Positions 7,391 to 15,131 of a stretch of DNA of 64,000 nucleotides are shown piece by piece; within the stretch, counting starts at the first letter, position 1, and every line of letters begins with the position of its first letter. The notes beneath the pieces are model-generated. The model was not told the origin of the DNA and did no database searches. It saw only the letters and a list, made by a program, of their open reading frames with translations. The position numbers and the translations under genes were made by a program. This stretch comes from Hymenobacter mellowenesis (GTDB lineage Bacteria; Bacteroidota; Bacteroidia; Cytophagales; Hymenobacteraceae), in NCBI RefSeq assembly GCF_030581005.1, contig NZ_JAUQSX010000013.1, positions 158,758 through 222,757 on the forward strand, read 5' to 3'.

Positions 7391-8944
7391 TTAGCGCTTC
7401 CGCGAGTAGTACACGCGCAGGCGGATGTTGGTGGCATCCAAGGCTGCCCGGTTGAGCGACAGCGTACCGGACGACCGGATGCTGGGAGTCAGCACCAGAT
7501 ACTTCGGGTTCGCCGCCGGGTCGTTATACAGGTAGTTTTGCAGGTACGAAGTTACCGGAATGGTGTAGTAAGACTGAGCTGCCGCGTTGGTGAGCAGGCC
7601 GGTCGCCGGGTAGCCCGTGCCAACGGGGCTCTGGCCATCGGCCTGCACCACCCGGTCGACCGGCAAATAGTTGATGGTGCGCTGCAGCACCGCGTTGTTG
7701 GCGTCTACTTCCAGCGCGTACAACTGGCTGGGGTTGGTGTACAGCACGTTCGTGTATGGCTTGATGGGCACAATCAGCTCGGCCCGGTTGATGACCACGC
7801 CGCTGGTGTCGGTGGACTGGGTCAGCGACTTCAGCGTCACGCGGCCCTGCAGAGTCACGCGCGTGGCTAGGCCCGTGCCTTCCTGCGCGTAGCTGGTGCC
7901 GCTCAGCGCCGCCGCAGATACCGCGCCGGAACGAGTGGCCAAAGCTGCTAGCGGGTTCGGCAACGTGTTGTCGACCGTGGTGTAGTAGCGAGGGTCGCGC
8001 GAGGAGGGCAGCCCGAGGCCACTATAAGCAGGGCCGAAGTAGATGGAATACACGCGCTTCAGGGTATCGGCGGCGTGGTAATACACCACAATGCGCGATT
8101 TGTAGCCTTTGCTGAAGCTCACTAGGCTGCCCGTGTGGTTGACGTTGGGCAGAATGGCAATGCCCTTGAGGGCCGCATCGAGCTTGGCCTGCGAGAAGCC
8201 GGGCGCCTTAAGTTGGGCAAACAAGTCGGTGGCAAACTGTGAGGGCACGGCGCTGACGGGCGGGCGAGTGCCGCTGGCGGGCGCGGCCGTGCGCTGTAGC
8301 ACCAGCCGCACCGTTGGGTCGGGCACGGTGGTGGTCACAGCGGGAGTGCCCGTCGTGGTCGCCGTGGCCGCCACAGCGGCTGTCACCACTTGCGTCTGCG
8401 TCCGGTCGAGCCGGCTGGTCAGGTTCTGGCCCAACCGGCCCTGCGGCGTCAGGTCGAGCGCGGCCGGCGTGCTGCTGTCGTAGCCGGCCTGTCGCTCGTC
8501 GAGCGGCGCGGCCAGCTTGAAAACATCAAAGCTTACCGGCGCCGACGTGCTGCCGTACACCCGGTCGAACCCGGCCACAAGCACCACCGAATCCAAGCGG
8601 GTGGTGGTGTACAGCGAAGGCAGCGAATCGGTCGGAATGCCGCCGGTCGCCGTAATGATGGTGTTGATGCCGCCCGCGTCGACGACGTTGGAGTACGTGC
8701 CGGCAACGGTGGTGCCGGCCACGTTATCGGCCAGACGCCCCACCATAAAATGGTCGGCTTTGAGGGTTTGCACTGGCGAAAGGCGCACGGTGGCCACTTC
8801 CAGCGGAATGTCTTTGTAGGAAGTGTTGACGGCCGTTGTTTCGGGCAGGTCCACGTTCAGGTCGGTGCCCTTGTCGCAGCCGGCGAGCACCGCCACAGCG
8901 GCTACGGCAACGAGGGGAGCACAGCGGCTAGTTAGCCAATTCAT
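7391..8944 (-). CDS. DUF4270 family lipoprotein
   Basis: 517 residues. The N-terminus MNWLTSRCAPLVAVAAVAVLAGC is a lipoprotein signal with lipobox LAGC (Cys23), so it is probably an outer-membrane or periplasmic lipoprotein. The body (DLNVDLPETTAVNTSYKDIPLEVATVRLSPVQTLKADHFMVGRL early on; ending TNIRLRVYYSRKR) fits the Bacteroidetes DUF4270 family, whose function is unknown. An Ala/Thr-rich low-complexity segment lies near residue 190. The start overlaps the end of the glycogen-synthase-like gene by 17 bases (ATG inside its last codons), which suggests translational coupling. The same association in relatives would support a shared role in carbohydrate or envelope biology; this is inference. 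Confidence 0.85.
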   Translation of the reverse strand: MNWLTSRCAPLVAVAAVAVLAGCDKGTDLNVDLPETTAVNTSYKDIPLEVATVRLSPVQTLKADHFMVGRLADNVAGTTVAGTYSNVVDAGGINTIITATGGIPTDSLPSLYTTTRLDSVVLVAGFDRVYGSTSAPVSFDVFKLAAPLDERQAGYDSSTPAALDLTPQGRLGQNLTSRLDRTQTQVVTAAVAATATTTGTPAVTTTVPDPTVRLVLQRTAAPASGTRPPVSAVPSQFATDLFAQLKAPGFSQAKLDAALKGIAILPNVNHTGSLVSFSKGYKSRIVVYYHAADTLKRVYSIYFGPAYSGLGLPSSRDPRYYTTVDNTLPNPLAALATRSGAVSAAALSGTSYAQEGTGLATRVTLQGRVTLKSLTQSTDTSGVVINRAELIVPIKPYTNVLYTNPSQLYALEVDANNAVLQRTINYLPVDRVVQADGQSPVGTGYPATGLLTNAAAQSYYTIPVTSYLQNYLYNDPAANPKYLVLTPSIRSSGTLSLNRAALDATNIRLRVYYSRKR

Positions 8945-9740
8945 TGTACAGCGCTAGGTAAGAGGAGTGCAGGTTTTCATCGGTAGCTACCTGGCTGAGC
9001 TTGTTGTGGAGGGCGTATTCGTGAAACATGCCGTTCATGTTTTCGCTGAAGTCCTCGTCGGACCGCACCACAGTGTCAGCATACTCCATGCCCATTTTGA
9101 TGAAACCGCTGAAATCGGCGGTTTTCAGCGAAGCCAGCATCTGGTCGTCGATGTCAAGCATCTTCGCTTTTTCCAGAATGTTGCCCTCAAATTTGTCGTC
9201 GAACTCGTTGTTGTAAATCGAGAACACCGACTTGGCATCCTTGAACACCGGGTCTTTCTTGTAGGTCGTTTTCAGGTAGAGCGGAATCAAACCGGTCATC
9301 CAGTCGGAGCAATGCACAATGTTGGGCGACCAGCCCAGCTTCTTCACCGTCTCGAGCACACCTTTGCAAAAGAAGATGGCGCGCTCGTCGTTGTCGGCGT
9401 AGAATTTGTCATTTTTGTCGACCAAAGCCGACTTGCGGTGGAAATAATCTTCGTTGTCGATAAAGTACACCTGCAGCTTGGCCGTCGGGATAGAAGCCAC
9501 TTTAATCACCAAGGGCTTTTCGTCGTCGCCCACGGCGATGTTGATGCCCGAGAGGCGCACTACTTCGTGCAATCTATTTTTGCGTTCGTTGATAATGCCG
9601 AAACGGGGCACGAAAATGCGAATTTCGCAGCCCATCTCCTGCATGCTGGCGGGTAGGCGCCGGAGCATTTCAGCCACTTTCGTGGTCTGCAGAAACGGGT
9701 CAATTTCGGTGGCCGCGTAGAGGATTCGTAGCTTCGACAT
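8928..9740 (-). CDS. Glycogen/starch synthase N-terminal-like protein (GT5-type catalytic half only)
   Basis: 270 residues, starting MSKLRILYAATEIDPF. The first half follows the GT5 starch-synthase N-terminal domain: an early AATEIDPF segment where glycogen synthases have the glucose/ADP-binding loop, LPASMQEMGCEIRIFVPRFG, and IVHCSDWMTGLIPLYLK. The C-terminal GT-B domain of full-length GlgA (about 480 residues) is absent. The short form next to panC is familiar in Bacteroidetes, so it is probably a normal lineage-specific variant rather than a truncation, but whether it makes glycogen is unclear. Its stop overlaps the start of the DUF4270 gene. A well-formed promoter lies upstream (9786-9816). 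Confidence 0.85.
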   Translation of the reverse strand: MSKLRILYAATEIDPFLQTTKVAEMLRRLPASMQEMGCEIRIFVPRFGIINERKNRLHEVVRLSGINIAVGDDEKPLVIKVASIPTAKLQVYFIDNEDYFHRKSALVDKNDKFYADNDERAIFFCKGVLETVKKLGWSPNIVHCSDWMTGLIPLYLKTTYKKDPVFKDAKSVFSIYNNEFDDKFEGNILEKAKMLDIDDQMLASLKTADFSGFIKMGMEYADTVVRSDEDFSENMNGMFHEYALHNKLSQVATDENLHSSYLALYNELAN

Positions 9741-9785
9741 AAGGGATTATTGAAGAGAATGGGACAAGGCCATACTATGGGTGCA

Positions 9786-9816
9786 CAAAATTAAACAATT
9801 TTGAGCGGAAAATCAA
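9786..9816 (-). promoter_or_regulatory. Bacteroidetes-type promoter for the glycogen-synthase-like gene
   Basis: On the minus strand: TTG (9814-9816), 20 bases, TAATTTTG (9786-9793), then 45 bases to the ATG at 9740. This fits the TTG / TAnnTTTG consensus spacing. Confidence 0.6.
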
Positions 9817-9858
9817 TAAAACCTACTCCGGGGGCCGCTCCAGTTGCCTCCTTTCTTT

Positions 9859-10704
9859 ATGCAGATACTCAATACCGCCGCCGCGTTGCACGCCTTCACC
9901 GAACACGCCCGCCAGACGGGGCAGCGCGTGGGCTTGGTGCCCACCATGGGCGCCCTGCACGATGGGCACCTGCAGCTGGTGCAAGCCGCCCGCGCCGAAT
10001 GCAACGAGGTGGTAGCCACCATTTTTGTCAACCCCACGCAGTTCAACAACGCCGAGGATTTCCGCCTCTACCCGCGCGTGCCGGAAGCCGACGCGGCCCT
10101 GCTGGCGCCGGCCGGCTGCACGGCTTTGTTCGTGCCCTCGGTGGAGGAAATGTACCCTCAGCCTACCGTGCTGCGCTTCGATTTTGGCGAGCTGGAGCGG
10201 GTGATGGAAGGGGCGCACCGGCCCGGCCATTTCAACGGCGTGGCCACGGTGGTGAGCAAATTGTTCCACATGGCCTGTCCGCACCGCGCTTATTTTGGAC
10301 AGAAGGACTGGCAGCAGGTGGCCATCATCCGGCAACTGGTGGCCGACTTGTCGTTCGACCTGGAAATCGTGACGTGCCCCACCATCCGGGAGGCCGACGG
10401 GTTGGCCATGTCGTCGCGCAACCGGCGGCTCGACGGCCCGGCCCGGGCCGTGGCGCCGCTGCTGCACCAAGTGCTGGCCGCCGCCGCTGCCCAGGTGCGC
10501 CAGGGCGTGCCCCCGGCCCAAGTGCGTGCCGCCGCCGAAGCCACGCTGGCCCGCGAACCGCTGCTGACCCCCGAATACGTGGAAGTGGCCGACGCCCAGA
10601 CCCTGCAGCCGCTGGCTGCCTACGCCCCCGGCCGGGCCGTGGTGCTGTGCCTGGCCGCCCACCTAGGCGGCGTGCGCCTGATTGATAACGTGGTGGTGGA
10701 ATAA
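9859..10704 (+). CDS. panC: Pantothenate synthetase (pantoate-beta-alanine ligase)
   Basis: 281 residues from ATG 9859 (MQILNTAAALHAFTEHARQ). It joins pantoate and beta-alanine with ATP to form pantothenate, the coenzyme A precursor. Motifs: VGLVPTMGALHDGH (the HxGH nucleotide-binding signature), FVNPTQF, FGQKDWQQV, and MSSRNRRL, which corresponds to the KMSKS-like loop. Length is normal. A TTG start at 9844 is possible, but the ATG fits the family better. It is divergent from the glycogen-synthase-like gene. The beta-alanine-producing panD, often next to panC in relatives, is not here; the following gene is a flippase-like protein. Confidence 0.96.
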   Translation: MQILNTAAALHAFTEHARQTGQRVGLVPTMGALHDGHLQLVQAARAECNEVVATIFVNPTQFNNAEDFRLYPRVPEADAALLAPAGCTALFVPSVEEMYPQPTVLRFDFGELERVMEGAHRPGHFNGVATVVSKLFHMACPHRAYFGQKDWQQVAIIRQLVADLSFDLEIVTCPTIREADGLAMSSRNRRLDGPARAVAPLLHQVLAAAAAQVRQGVPPAQVRAAAEATLAREPLLTPEYVEVADAQTLQPLAAYAPGRAVVLCLAAHLGGVRLIDNVVVE

Positions 10705-10743
10705 GGACGGGAAGAAGCTGGCGGGGCGGGGCGTAAGTCGTTT

Positions 10744-10751
10744 TACCTTTG
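10744..10751 (+). promoter_or_regulatory. -7 promoter element TACCTTTG before the flippase-like gene
   Basis: An exact TAnnTTTG match, 31 bases upstream of the TTG start codon at 10783. No TTG is seen at -33. It suggests that the flippase-like gene can be transcribed independently of panC. Confidence 0.5.
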
Positions 10752-10782
10752 CCGGGATTTTGCCTTCGGCGCCAGCTTCTAT

Positions 10783-11844
10783 TTGTTCGACTTTCTATTG
10801 AAAACGGTATTCAACATTCTTAAATACGCGCTGCTGCTCAGCATCTCGGGCGCACTGATGTGGTATGCGGTGCGGGGGCAGGACTTGTCGCGCATTGGCC
10901 ACTACATTGCCACGGCCAACTACTTCTGGCTGGCCATTACGCTGACGCTCTCTGTGTTGGGTTACTTCAGCCGAGCCTACCGCTGGCAGATGCAGCTCAA
11001 AGCTGCGCAAAATCCGGCGCCTTATTGGGCGGTGTACCACGCCAGCATGGTGGGCAATCTAGCTAATCTGGTGCTGCCGCGTATGGGCGAAGTCATTCGC
11101 TGCTCGGTGCTGCGACGCACCAGTGGCGTGCCGGTGCAGGTGGCTATTGGTACGGTGGTGACGGAGCGGGTGATTGACGTGCTGGTGTTGTTGGGCCTTA
11201 TCGGTAGCTTGCTGCTGCTGGATTTCAACACCTTCTGGAACTTTGTGACAGAGCACGTGCTAGGCGACCAGTATGCTGCCGTGGCCCGCAACCGAACGCC
11301 GCTGCTCATCGCAGCTGTGGTGGGCGTGCTGCTGCTGTTGGTAGCAGGCTTCGCGCTGTTTCGTAACCTGGAGCGGCTGCGGCAAAACGCTATTTTCAAC
11401 AAAGCCATTGTGTTTGTGCAAGGCCTGCTGGCGGGCGTGTTCAGCGTGGTGAAATTGGAAAACAAATGGCTGTTTTTATTCCATACGGTCTTCACCTGGG
11501 TGGTGTATTACCTGATGGATTATCTGGCATTCTTCTGCTTTCCCGAAACGTATAACCTCGACATGCGCGCCGGTTTGGCTGTGCTCACGTTTGGGGCGCT
11601 TGGCATGGCAGCGCCGGTAGCCGGCGGCATTGGGCCGTTCCACGTGATGGTGCAGGGCGTGCTGATGGTGTATGGGGTGAGCCGGGAAGCCGGCATTGCC
11701 TATGCGCTGGTGGTGCACGGGGCCCAGACGCTGCTGGTGGTGCTCATGGGCGGCATCAGCTTCGTGGCCGTAGCCGCCGCCGACAAGGGCAGCGTGCTGA
11801 CCGAAGCCGAAGCCCTGGCCGATGAGCCGCTTACCAGTGAGTAA
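10783..11844 (+). CDS. Lysylphosphatidylglycerol synthase TM-region / flippase-like membrane protein
   Basis: 353 residues from a TTG start (10783-10785). No in-frame ATG lies upstream, and the next one (10858) would remove the first membrane segment. About seven to eight hydrophobic segments are visible (for example ALLLSISGALMWYAV, FWLAITLTLSVLGYF, VLVLLGLIGSLLLLD, LLIAAVVGVLLLLVAGFAL). The HASMVGNLANLVLPRMGEVIRCSVL stretch with GE-R is characteristic of the UPF0104/LPG synthase TM family (AglD/YbhN type), thought to act as lipid-linked flippases or transferases without the synthase domain. It follows panC by 78 bases on the same strand. Substrate unknown. Confidence 0.85.
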   Translation: MFDFLLKTVFNILKYALLLSISGALMWYAVRGQDLSRIGHYIATANYFWLAITLTLSVLGYFSRAYRWQMQLKAAQNPAPYWAVYHASMVGNLANLVLPRMGEVIRCSVLRRTSGVPVQVAIGTVVTERVIDVLVLLGLIGSLLLLDFNTFWNFVTEHVLGDQYAAVARNRTPLLIAAVVGVLLLLVAGFALFRNLERLRQNAIFNKAIVFVQGLLAGVFSVVKLENKWLFLFHTVFTWVVYYLMDYLAFFCFPETYNLDMRAGLAVLTFGALGMAAPVAGGIGPFHVMVQGVLMVYGVSREAGIAYALVVHGAQTLLVVLMGGISFVAVAAADKGSVLTEAEALADEPLTSE

Positions 11845-11926
11845 AATGGTAAATGAACAGGTGTGTAAATTCTTTGCTTCTCCTGCTGTTCGCACATTTG
11901 CTCACTTACTCATTTACCGTTTTACC
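11842..11926. repeat. Imperfect intergenic inverted repeat
   Basis: The segments AAAATGGTAAATGA just after the flippase stop and TCATTTACCGTTTT just before the next ATG (11929) pair with one mismatch. The interior pairs poorly (GTGTGTAAAT against CACATTTG). It fills the whole spacer between the two genes. Confidence 0.5.
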
Positions 11927-11928
11927 GC

Positions 11929-12408
11929 ATGTGGACGAAAGATAAAATCCTGACCCGGGAGCAACTGCCCGCCACTGTGGCCGCCTGGCGCGAACAGGGC
12001 CGCAAGGTGGTGTTCACCAACGGGTGTTTCGATTTGCTGCACCTCGGCCACGTCGACTACTTAGAGCAGGCCCGGCACCTGGGCGACGCCCTGGTGGTGG
12101 GGTTGAACACCGACGCTTCGGTGGGCGCCCTTAAGCCCGGCCGGCCCATTCAGGACGAGGACGCGCGGGCCCGGATTCTGGCCTCGCTGGCCTTTGTGGA
12201 TGCCGTGGTGCTCTTCGGCGAGCCTACGCCGCTGGCCCTCATCGAACTGGTGCAGCCCGATGTGCTGGTGAAGGGCGACGACTATGCCATCGACGGAATT
12301 GTGGGGCATGAGTTGGTGTTGAACAGGGGCGGGCAGGTGCTAACCGTGCCATTGGTGCCGGGGTATAGCACCTCGCGCATCGTGGAGCGCATTTTGCACA
12401 CTCCCTAG
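11929..12408 (+). CDS. rfaE2: Heptose 1-phosphate adenylyltransferase-type nucleotidyltransferase (RfaE2)
   Basis: 159 residues, the size of a stand-alone RfaE2/HldE C-terminal domain. It transfers AMP from ATP to D-glycero-beta-D-manno-heptose 1-phosphate in ADP-heptose synthesis for LPS. The nucleotidyltransferase signature FTNGCFDLLHLGHVDYLEQA contains the HxGH motif, followed by VGLNTDASVGALKPGRPI and DVLVKGDDYA, and ends in STSRIVERI, all standard for the family. A related cytidylyltransferase (TagD-like) is the main alternative, but VKGDDY and the length favour RfaE2. The partner kinase/phosphatase genes are not in this window. Confidence 0.88.
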   Translation: MWTKDKILTREQLPATVAAWREQGRKVVFTNGCFDLLHLGHVDYLEQARHLGDALVVGLNTDASVGALKPGRPIQDEDARARILASLAFVDAVVLFGEPTPLALIELVQPDVLVKGDDYAIDGIVGHELVLNRGGQVLTVPLVPGYSTSRIVERILHTP

Positions 12409-12435
12409 CCGTTCTCACTTTTTTCTTTTTCAGCC

Positions 12436-13113
12436 ATGTATTTTCTGTTGATTTTGCTGATGCTCGTTAGTTGGGGCATTCAGTGGCGTCTGCGCAGCAA
12501 GTTCAAGCAATACGCCCACGTGGGCCTGCATGCCAACTTGTCCGGGGCGCAGATTGCCGAGCTCATGCTGGCCGACCACGGCATCACCGACGTGCGCATC
12601 ATCAGCACCGAGGGCCGCCTCACCGACCACTACAATCCCACCGACAAAACCGTGAACCTGAGCGAGGGCGTGTACGCCGAGCGTAGCGCCGCCGCTGCCG
12701 CTATTGCGGCCCACGAATGCGGCCACGCCGTGCAGCACGCCACCGCCTACTCCATGCTGCAATTTCGCTCGGCCATGGTGCCGGCCTTGAGTGCCGTTTC
12801 CACCTATATGCCGTGGATTCTGCTCGCCGGCGTGTTCCTGATTAACCGCTCACTGATTCCGCTGGGCGTGGGCATTGTGCTGTTTTCGCTCACCACCCTG
12901 TTTTCGTTTGTGACGCTGCCCGTCGAATTCGACGCCTCGCGCCGGGCCCTGGCCTGGATGGACAAGCGCGGCGTGGTGACTGTGCAGGAGCATGCTATGG
13001 CCAAAGATGCCCTCTGGTGGGCGGCCATGACGTACGTAGTGGCGGCCATCAGTTCGTTGGCTACACTGCTGTACTACGTGAGCATTTTCATGAGTGGTAG
13101 CCGGCGCAATTAA
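12436..13113 (+). CDS. YugP-type zinc metallopeptidase, membrane-bound
   Basis: 225 residues. It starts with a membrane segment (MYFLLILLMLVSWGIQW), then a domain with HECGH at residues 93-97, the HExxH zinc site of this family, in the context AAIAAHECGHAVQHA. Two or three further hydrophobic segments follow (IPLGVGIVLFSLTTLFSFVTLP; AAMTYVVAAISSLATLLYYVS). The VEFDASRRALAWM segment after the membrane helices resembles the family's third-ligand region. Length is typical of YugP (about 225-230). The natural substrate is unknown. It sits 27 bases downstream of the adenylyltransferase and likely shares its transcript; a strong terminator follows. Confidence 0.9.
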   Translation: MYFLLILLMLVSWGIQWRLRSKFKQYAHVGLHANLSGAQIAELMLADHGITDVRIISTEGRLTDHYNPTDKTVNLSEGVYAERSAAAAAIAAHECGHAVQHATAYSMLQFRSAMVPALSAVSTYMPWILLAGVFLINRSLIPLGVGIVLFSLTTLFSFVTLPVEFDASRRALAWMDKRGVVTVQEHAMAKDALWWAAMTYVVAAISSLATLLYYVSIFMSGSRRN

Positions 13114-13137
13114 CGTCGTTGCTTATAATACCTCATA

Positions 13138-13169
13138 AAAAAAGCCGCCCCGAAAGAGGCGGCTTTTTT
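13138..13169. terminator. Bidirectional terminator between convergent genes
   Basis: Stem AAAAAAGCCGCC (13138-13149) with GGCGGCTTTTTT (13158-13169) and an 8-base loop. It lies between the YugP-type peptidase (+) and ettA (-), with A and T runs suited to both directions. Confidence 0.92.
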
Positions 13170-13187
13170 GTGCAAAAAGGGTGGCGA

Positions 13188-14852
13188 TTACCCCAGCTTC
13201 TTGTACCGCACGCGCTTCGGCTCCACGTCGCCCAGGCGCTTGCGCTTGGCTTCCTCATAGTCCGAGAAGTTACCCTCGAACCACACCACCTCCGAGTCGC
13301 CCTCGAAGGCCAGGATGTGCGTAGCCAGCCGGTCCAGAAACCACCGGTCGTGGCTGATGATGACGGCGCAGCCGGCGAAGTTTTCCAGCGCGTCTTCTAG
13401 GGCCCGGATGGCGTTCACGTCCAGGTCGTTGGTGGGCTCATCGAGCAGCAGTAGGTTGGCGCCTTGCTTCAGCGTCATGGCCAGGTGCACGCGGTTTTTC
13501 TCGCCGCCCGAGAGCGTGCCCACCTTCTTCTCCTGGTCGCCGCCGCCGAAGTTGAACTTGCTCACGTAGGCGCGCGAGTTCACCGGGCGGCCGGCCAGCA
13601 GCATGGTTTCGGTGCCGCCCGTGATGGTGTCGAACACCGACTTGCTGCCGTCGAGCGTGTCGTGCTGCTGGTCGATATAGGCCGTCTGCACCGTGGGGCC
13701 CACCTCAAACGTGCCCGCGTCGGGCTGCAATTGGTCGGTGATGAGGCGGAAGAGCGTGGTTTTGCCCGCGCCGTTCGGCCCGATGATGCCCACGATGCCG
13801 CCCTGCGGGAGCGAAAAGCTCAGGTTCTCAAACAGCAGCTTGTCGCCGAACGACTTGGTGATGCCCTCGGCCTCAATCACCTGCGCCCCCAGGCGCGGGC
13901 CGTCCGGAATGAACAGCTCCAGTTTCTGCTCCTTGTCCTTGGCTTCTTCGCTGGCCAGCTTGTCGTAGTTGGCCAGGCGGGCCTTGCCCTTGCTCTGGCG
14001 GGCTTTGGGTGACATCCGCACCCATTCCAGCTCGCGCTGCAGGGTTTTGGCGCGCTTGCTTTCCTGGTTTTCCTCCTTGGCCAGGCGGTCGGTTTTCTGC
14101 TCCAGCCACGATGAATAGTTGCCCTTCCACGGAATGCCCGAGCCGCGGTCCAGCTCCAGAATCCAGCCCGCCACGTTGTCGAGGAAGTACCGGTCGTGCG
14201 TCACGGCGATGACCGTGCCCTTGTACTGCTGCAAGTGCTGCTCCAGCCAGTACACGCTTTCGGCGTCGAGGTGGTTGGTGGGTTCGTCGAGCAGCAGCAC
14301 GTCCGGCTCCTGCAGCAGCAGGCGGCACAGCGCCACGCGGCGTTTCTCGCCGCCCGAGAGATTGCCGATGAGGGCTTCTTCGGGCGGCGTGCGCAGGGCG
14401 TCCATGGCGCGCTCCAGCTTGGTGTCGAGGTTCCAGGCGTCGAGCTGGTCCAGCCGCTCCTGCACCTTGCCCTGGCGGTCAAGCAGCTTGTCGAAGTCGG
14501 CATCTTCGGCCCCGAAGGCTTCGTTGATTTCGTCGTATTCCTTCAGCAGGGCCACGGTTTCGGCGGCGCCTTCTTCCACCACCTCGCGCACGGTTTTGGT
14601 GGGGTCGAGCTGGGGCTCCTGCTCCAGGTAGCCCACCGAATAGCCGGGCGAAAACACCACTTCGCCCTGAAACTGCTTGTCGACGCCGGCAATGATTTTC
14701 AGCAGGCTCGACTTACCCGAGCCATTGAGGCCGAGCACGCCGATTTTGGCGCCGTAGAAAAACGAGAGATAGATATTTTTGAGAACTTGCTTCTGGGGTG
14801 GGTAAATCTTACTCACGCCGGCCATGCTGAAGATGATGGTCTGGTCGCTCAT
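13188..14852 (-). CDS. ettA: Energy-dependent translational throttle protein EttA (ABC-F)
   Basis: 554 residues, the usual EttA length. ABC-F ATPase that binds the ribosomal E site and gates the first elongation steps according to the ATP/ADP ratio. It has two ABC domains: Walker A GLNGSGKSS and GPNGAGKTT, signatures LSGGEKRRVALC and LSGGEKNRVHLA, Walker B LLLDEPTNHLD and LLLDEPTNDLD. The charged linker between them (KTLQRELEWVRMSPKARQSKGKARL) is the P-site-tRNA-interacting motif region. There are no membrane segments. The C-terminal end WFEGNFSDYEEAKRKRLG fits EttA and argues against Uup or other ABC-F types. Confidence 0.95.
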   Translation of the reverse strand: MSDQTIIFSMAGVSKIYPPQKQVLKNIYLSFFYGAKIGVLGLNGSGKSSLLKIIAGVDKQFQGEVVFSPGYSVGYLEQEPQLDPTKTVREVVEEGAAETVALLKEYDEINEAFGAEDADFDKLLDRQGKVQERLDQLDAWNLDTKLERAMDALRTPPEEALIGNLSGGEKRRVALCRLLLQEPDVLLLDEPTNHLDAESVYWLEQHLQQYKGTVIAVTHDRYFLDNVAGWILELDRGSGIPWKGNYSSWLEQKTDRLAKEENQESKRAKTLQRELEWVRMSPKARQSKGKARLANYDKLASEEAKDKEQKLELFIPDGPRLGAQVIEAEGITKSFGDKLLFENLSFSLPQGGIVGIIGPNGAGKTTLFRLITDQLQPDAGTFEVGPTVQTAYIDQQHDTLDGSKSVFDTITGGTETMLLAGRPVNSRAYVSKFNFGGGDQEKKVGTLSGGEKNRVHLAMTLKQGANLLLLDEPTNDLDVNAIRALEDALENFAGCAVIISHDRWFLDRLATHILAFEGDSEVVWFEGNFSDYEEAKRKRLGDVEPKRVRYKKLG

Positions 14853-15131
14853 GGGATTGGGAAGGGGCTAATGGACGAATTTCGGACGCAAAGAACGACA
14901 AACCCGGCTTGCGGGCCATGCGCCGGCCGGCGGCATTTGCGCGCCGGTGGCCGGCCGGGCTCAGCCGTTGAGCCGGGGTTTCGGCCACGTTTCCTTGCTG
15001 CTACATCTTTTCATCACGTTTTTCACGTAAACTTGTAGTCCCTTCCCGGCCCACGTTCCAGCAGCACCACCCCTTTTTAACCCCTTCTGCCCCCGTATTC
15101 CGCCCTCCTGCCCACGAGTTTACACATTAGT
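14853..15131. other. Divergent intergenic region between ettA and the DUF349 gene
   Basis: 279 bases without a gene. GTTCTTTG on the minus strand near 14890 and TAAACTTG on the plus strand near 15027 each resemble TAnnTTTG with one or two mismatches and may be weak promoters. A GCCGGCCGGC-rich palindromic stretch lies near 14930-14960. No reliable hairpin terminator is seen. Confidence 0.4.
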
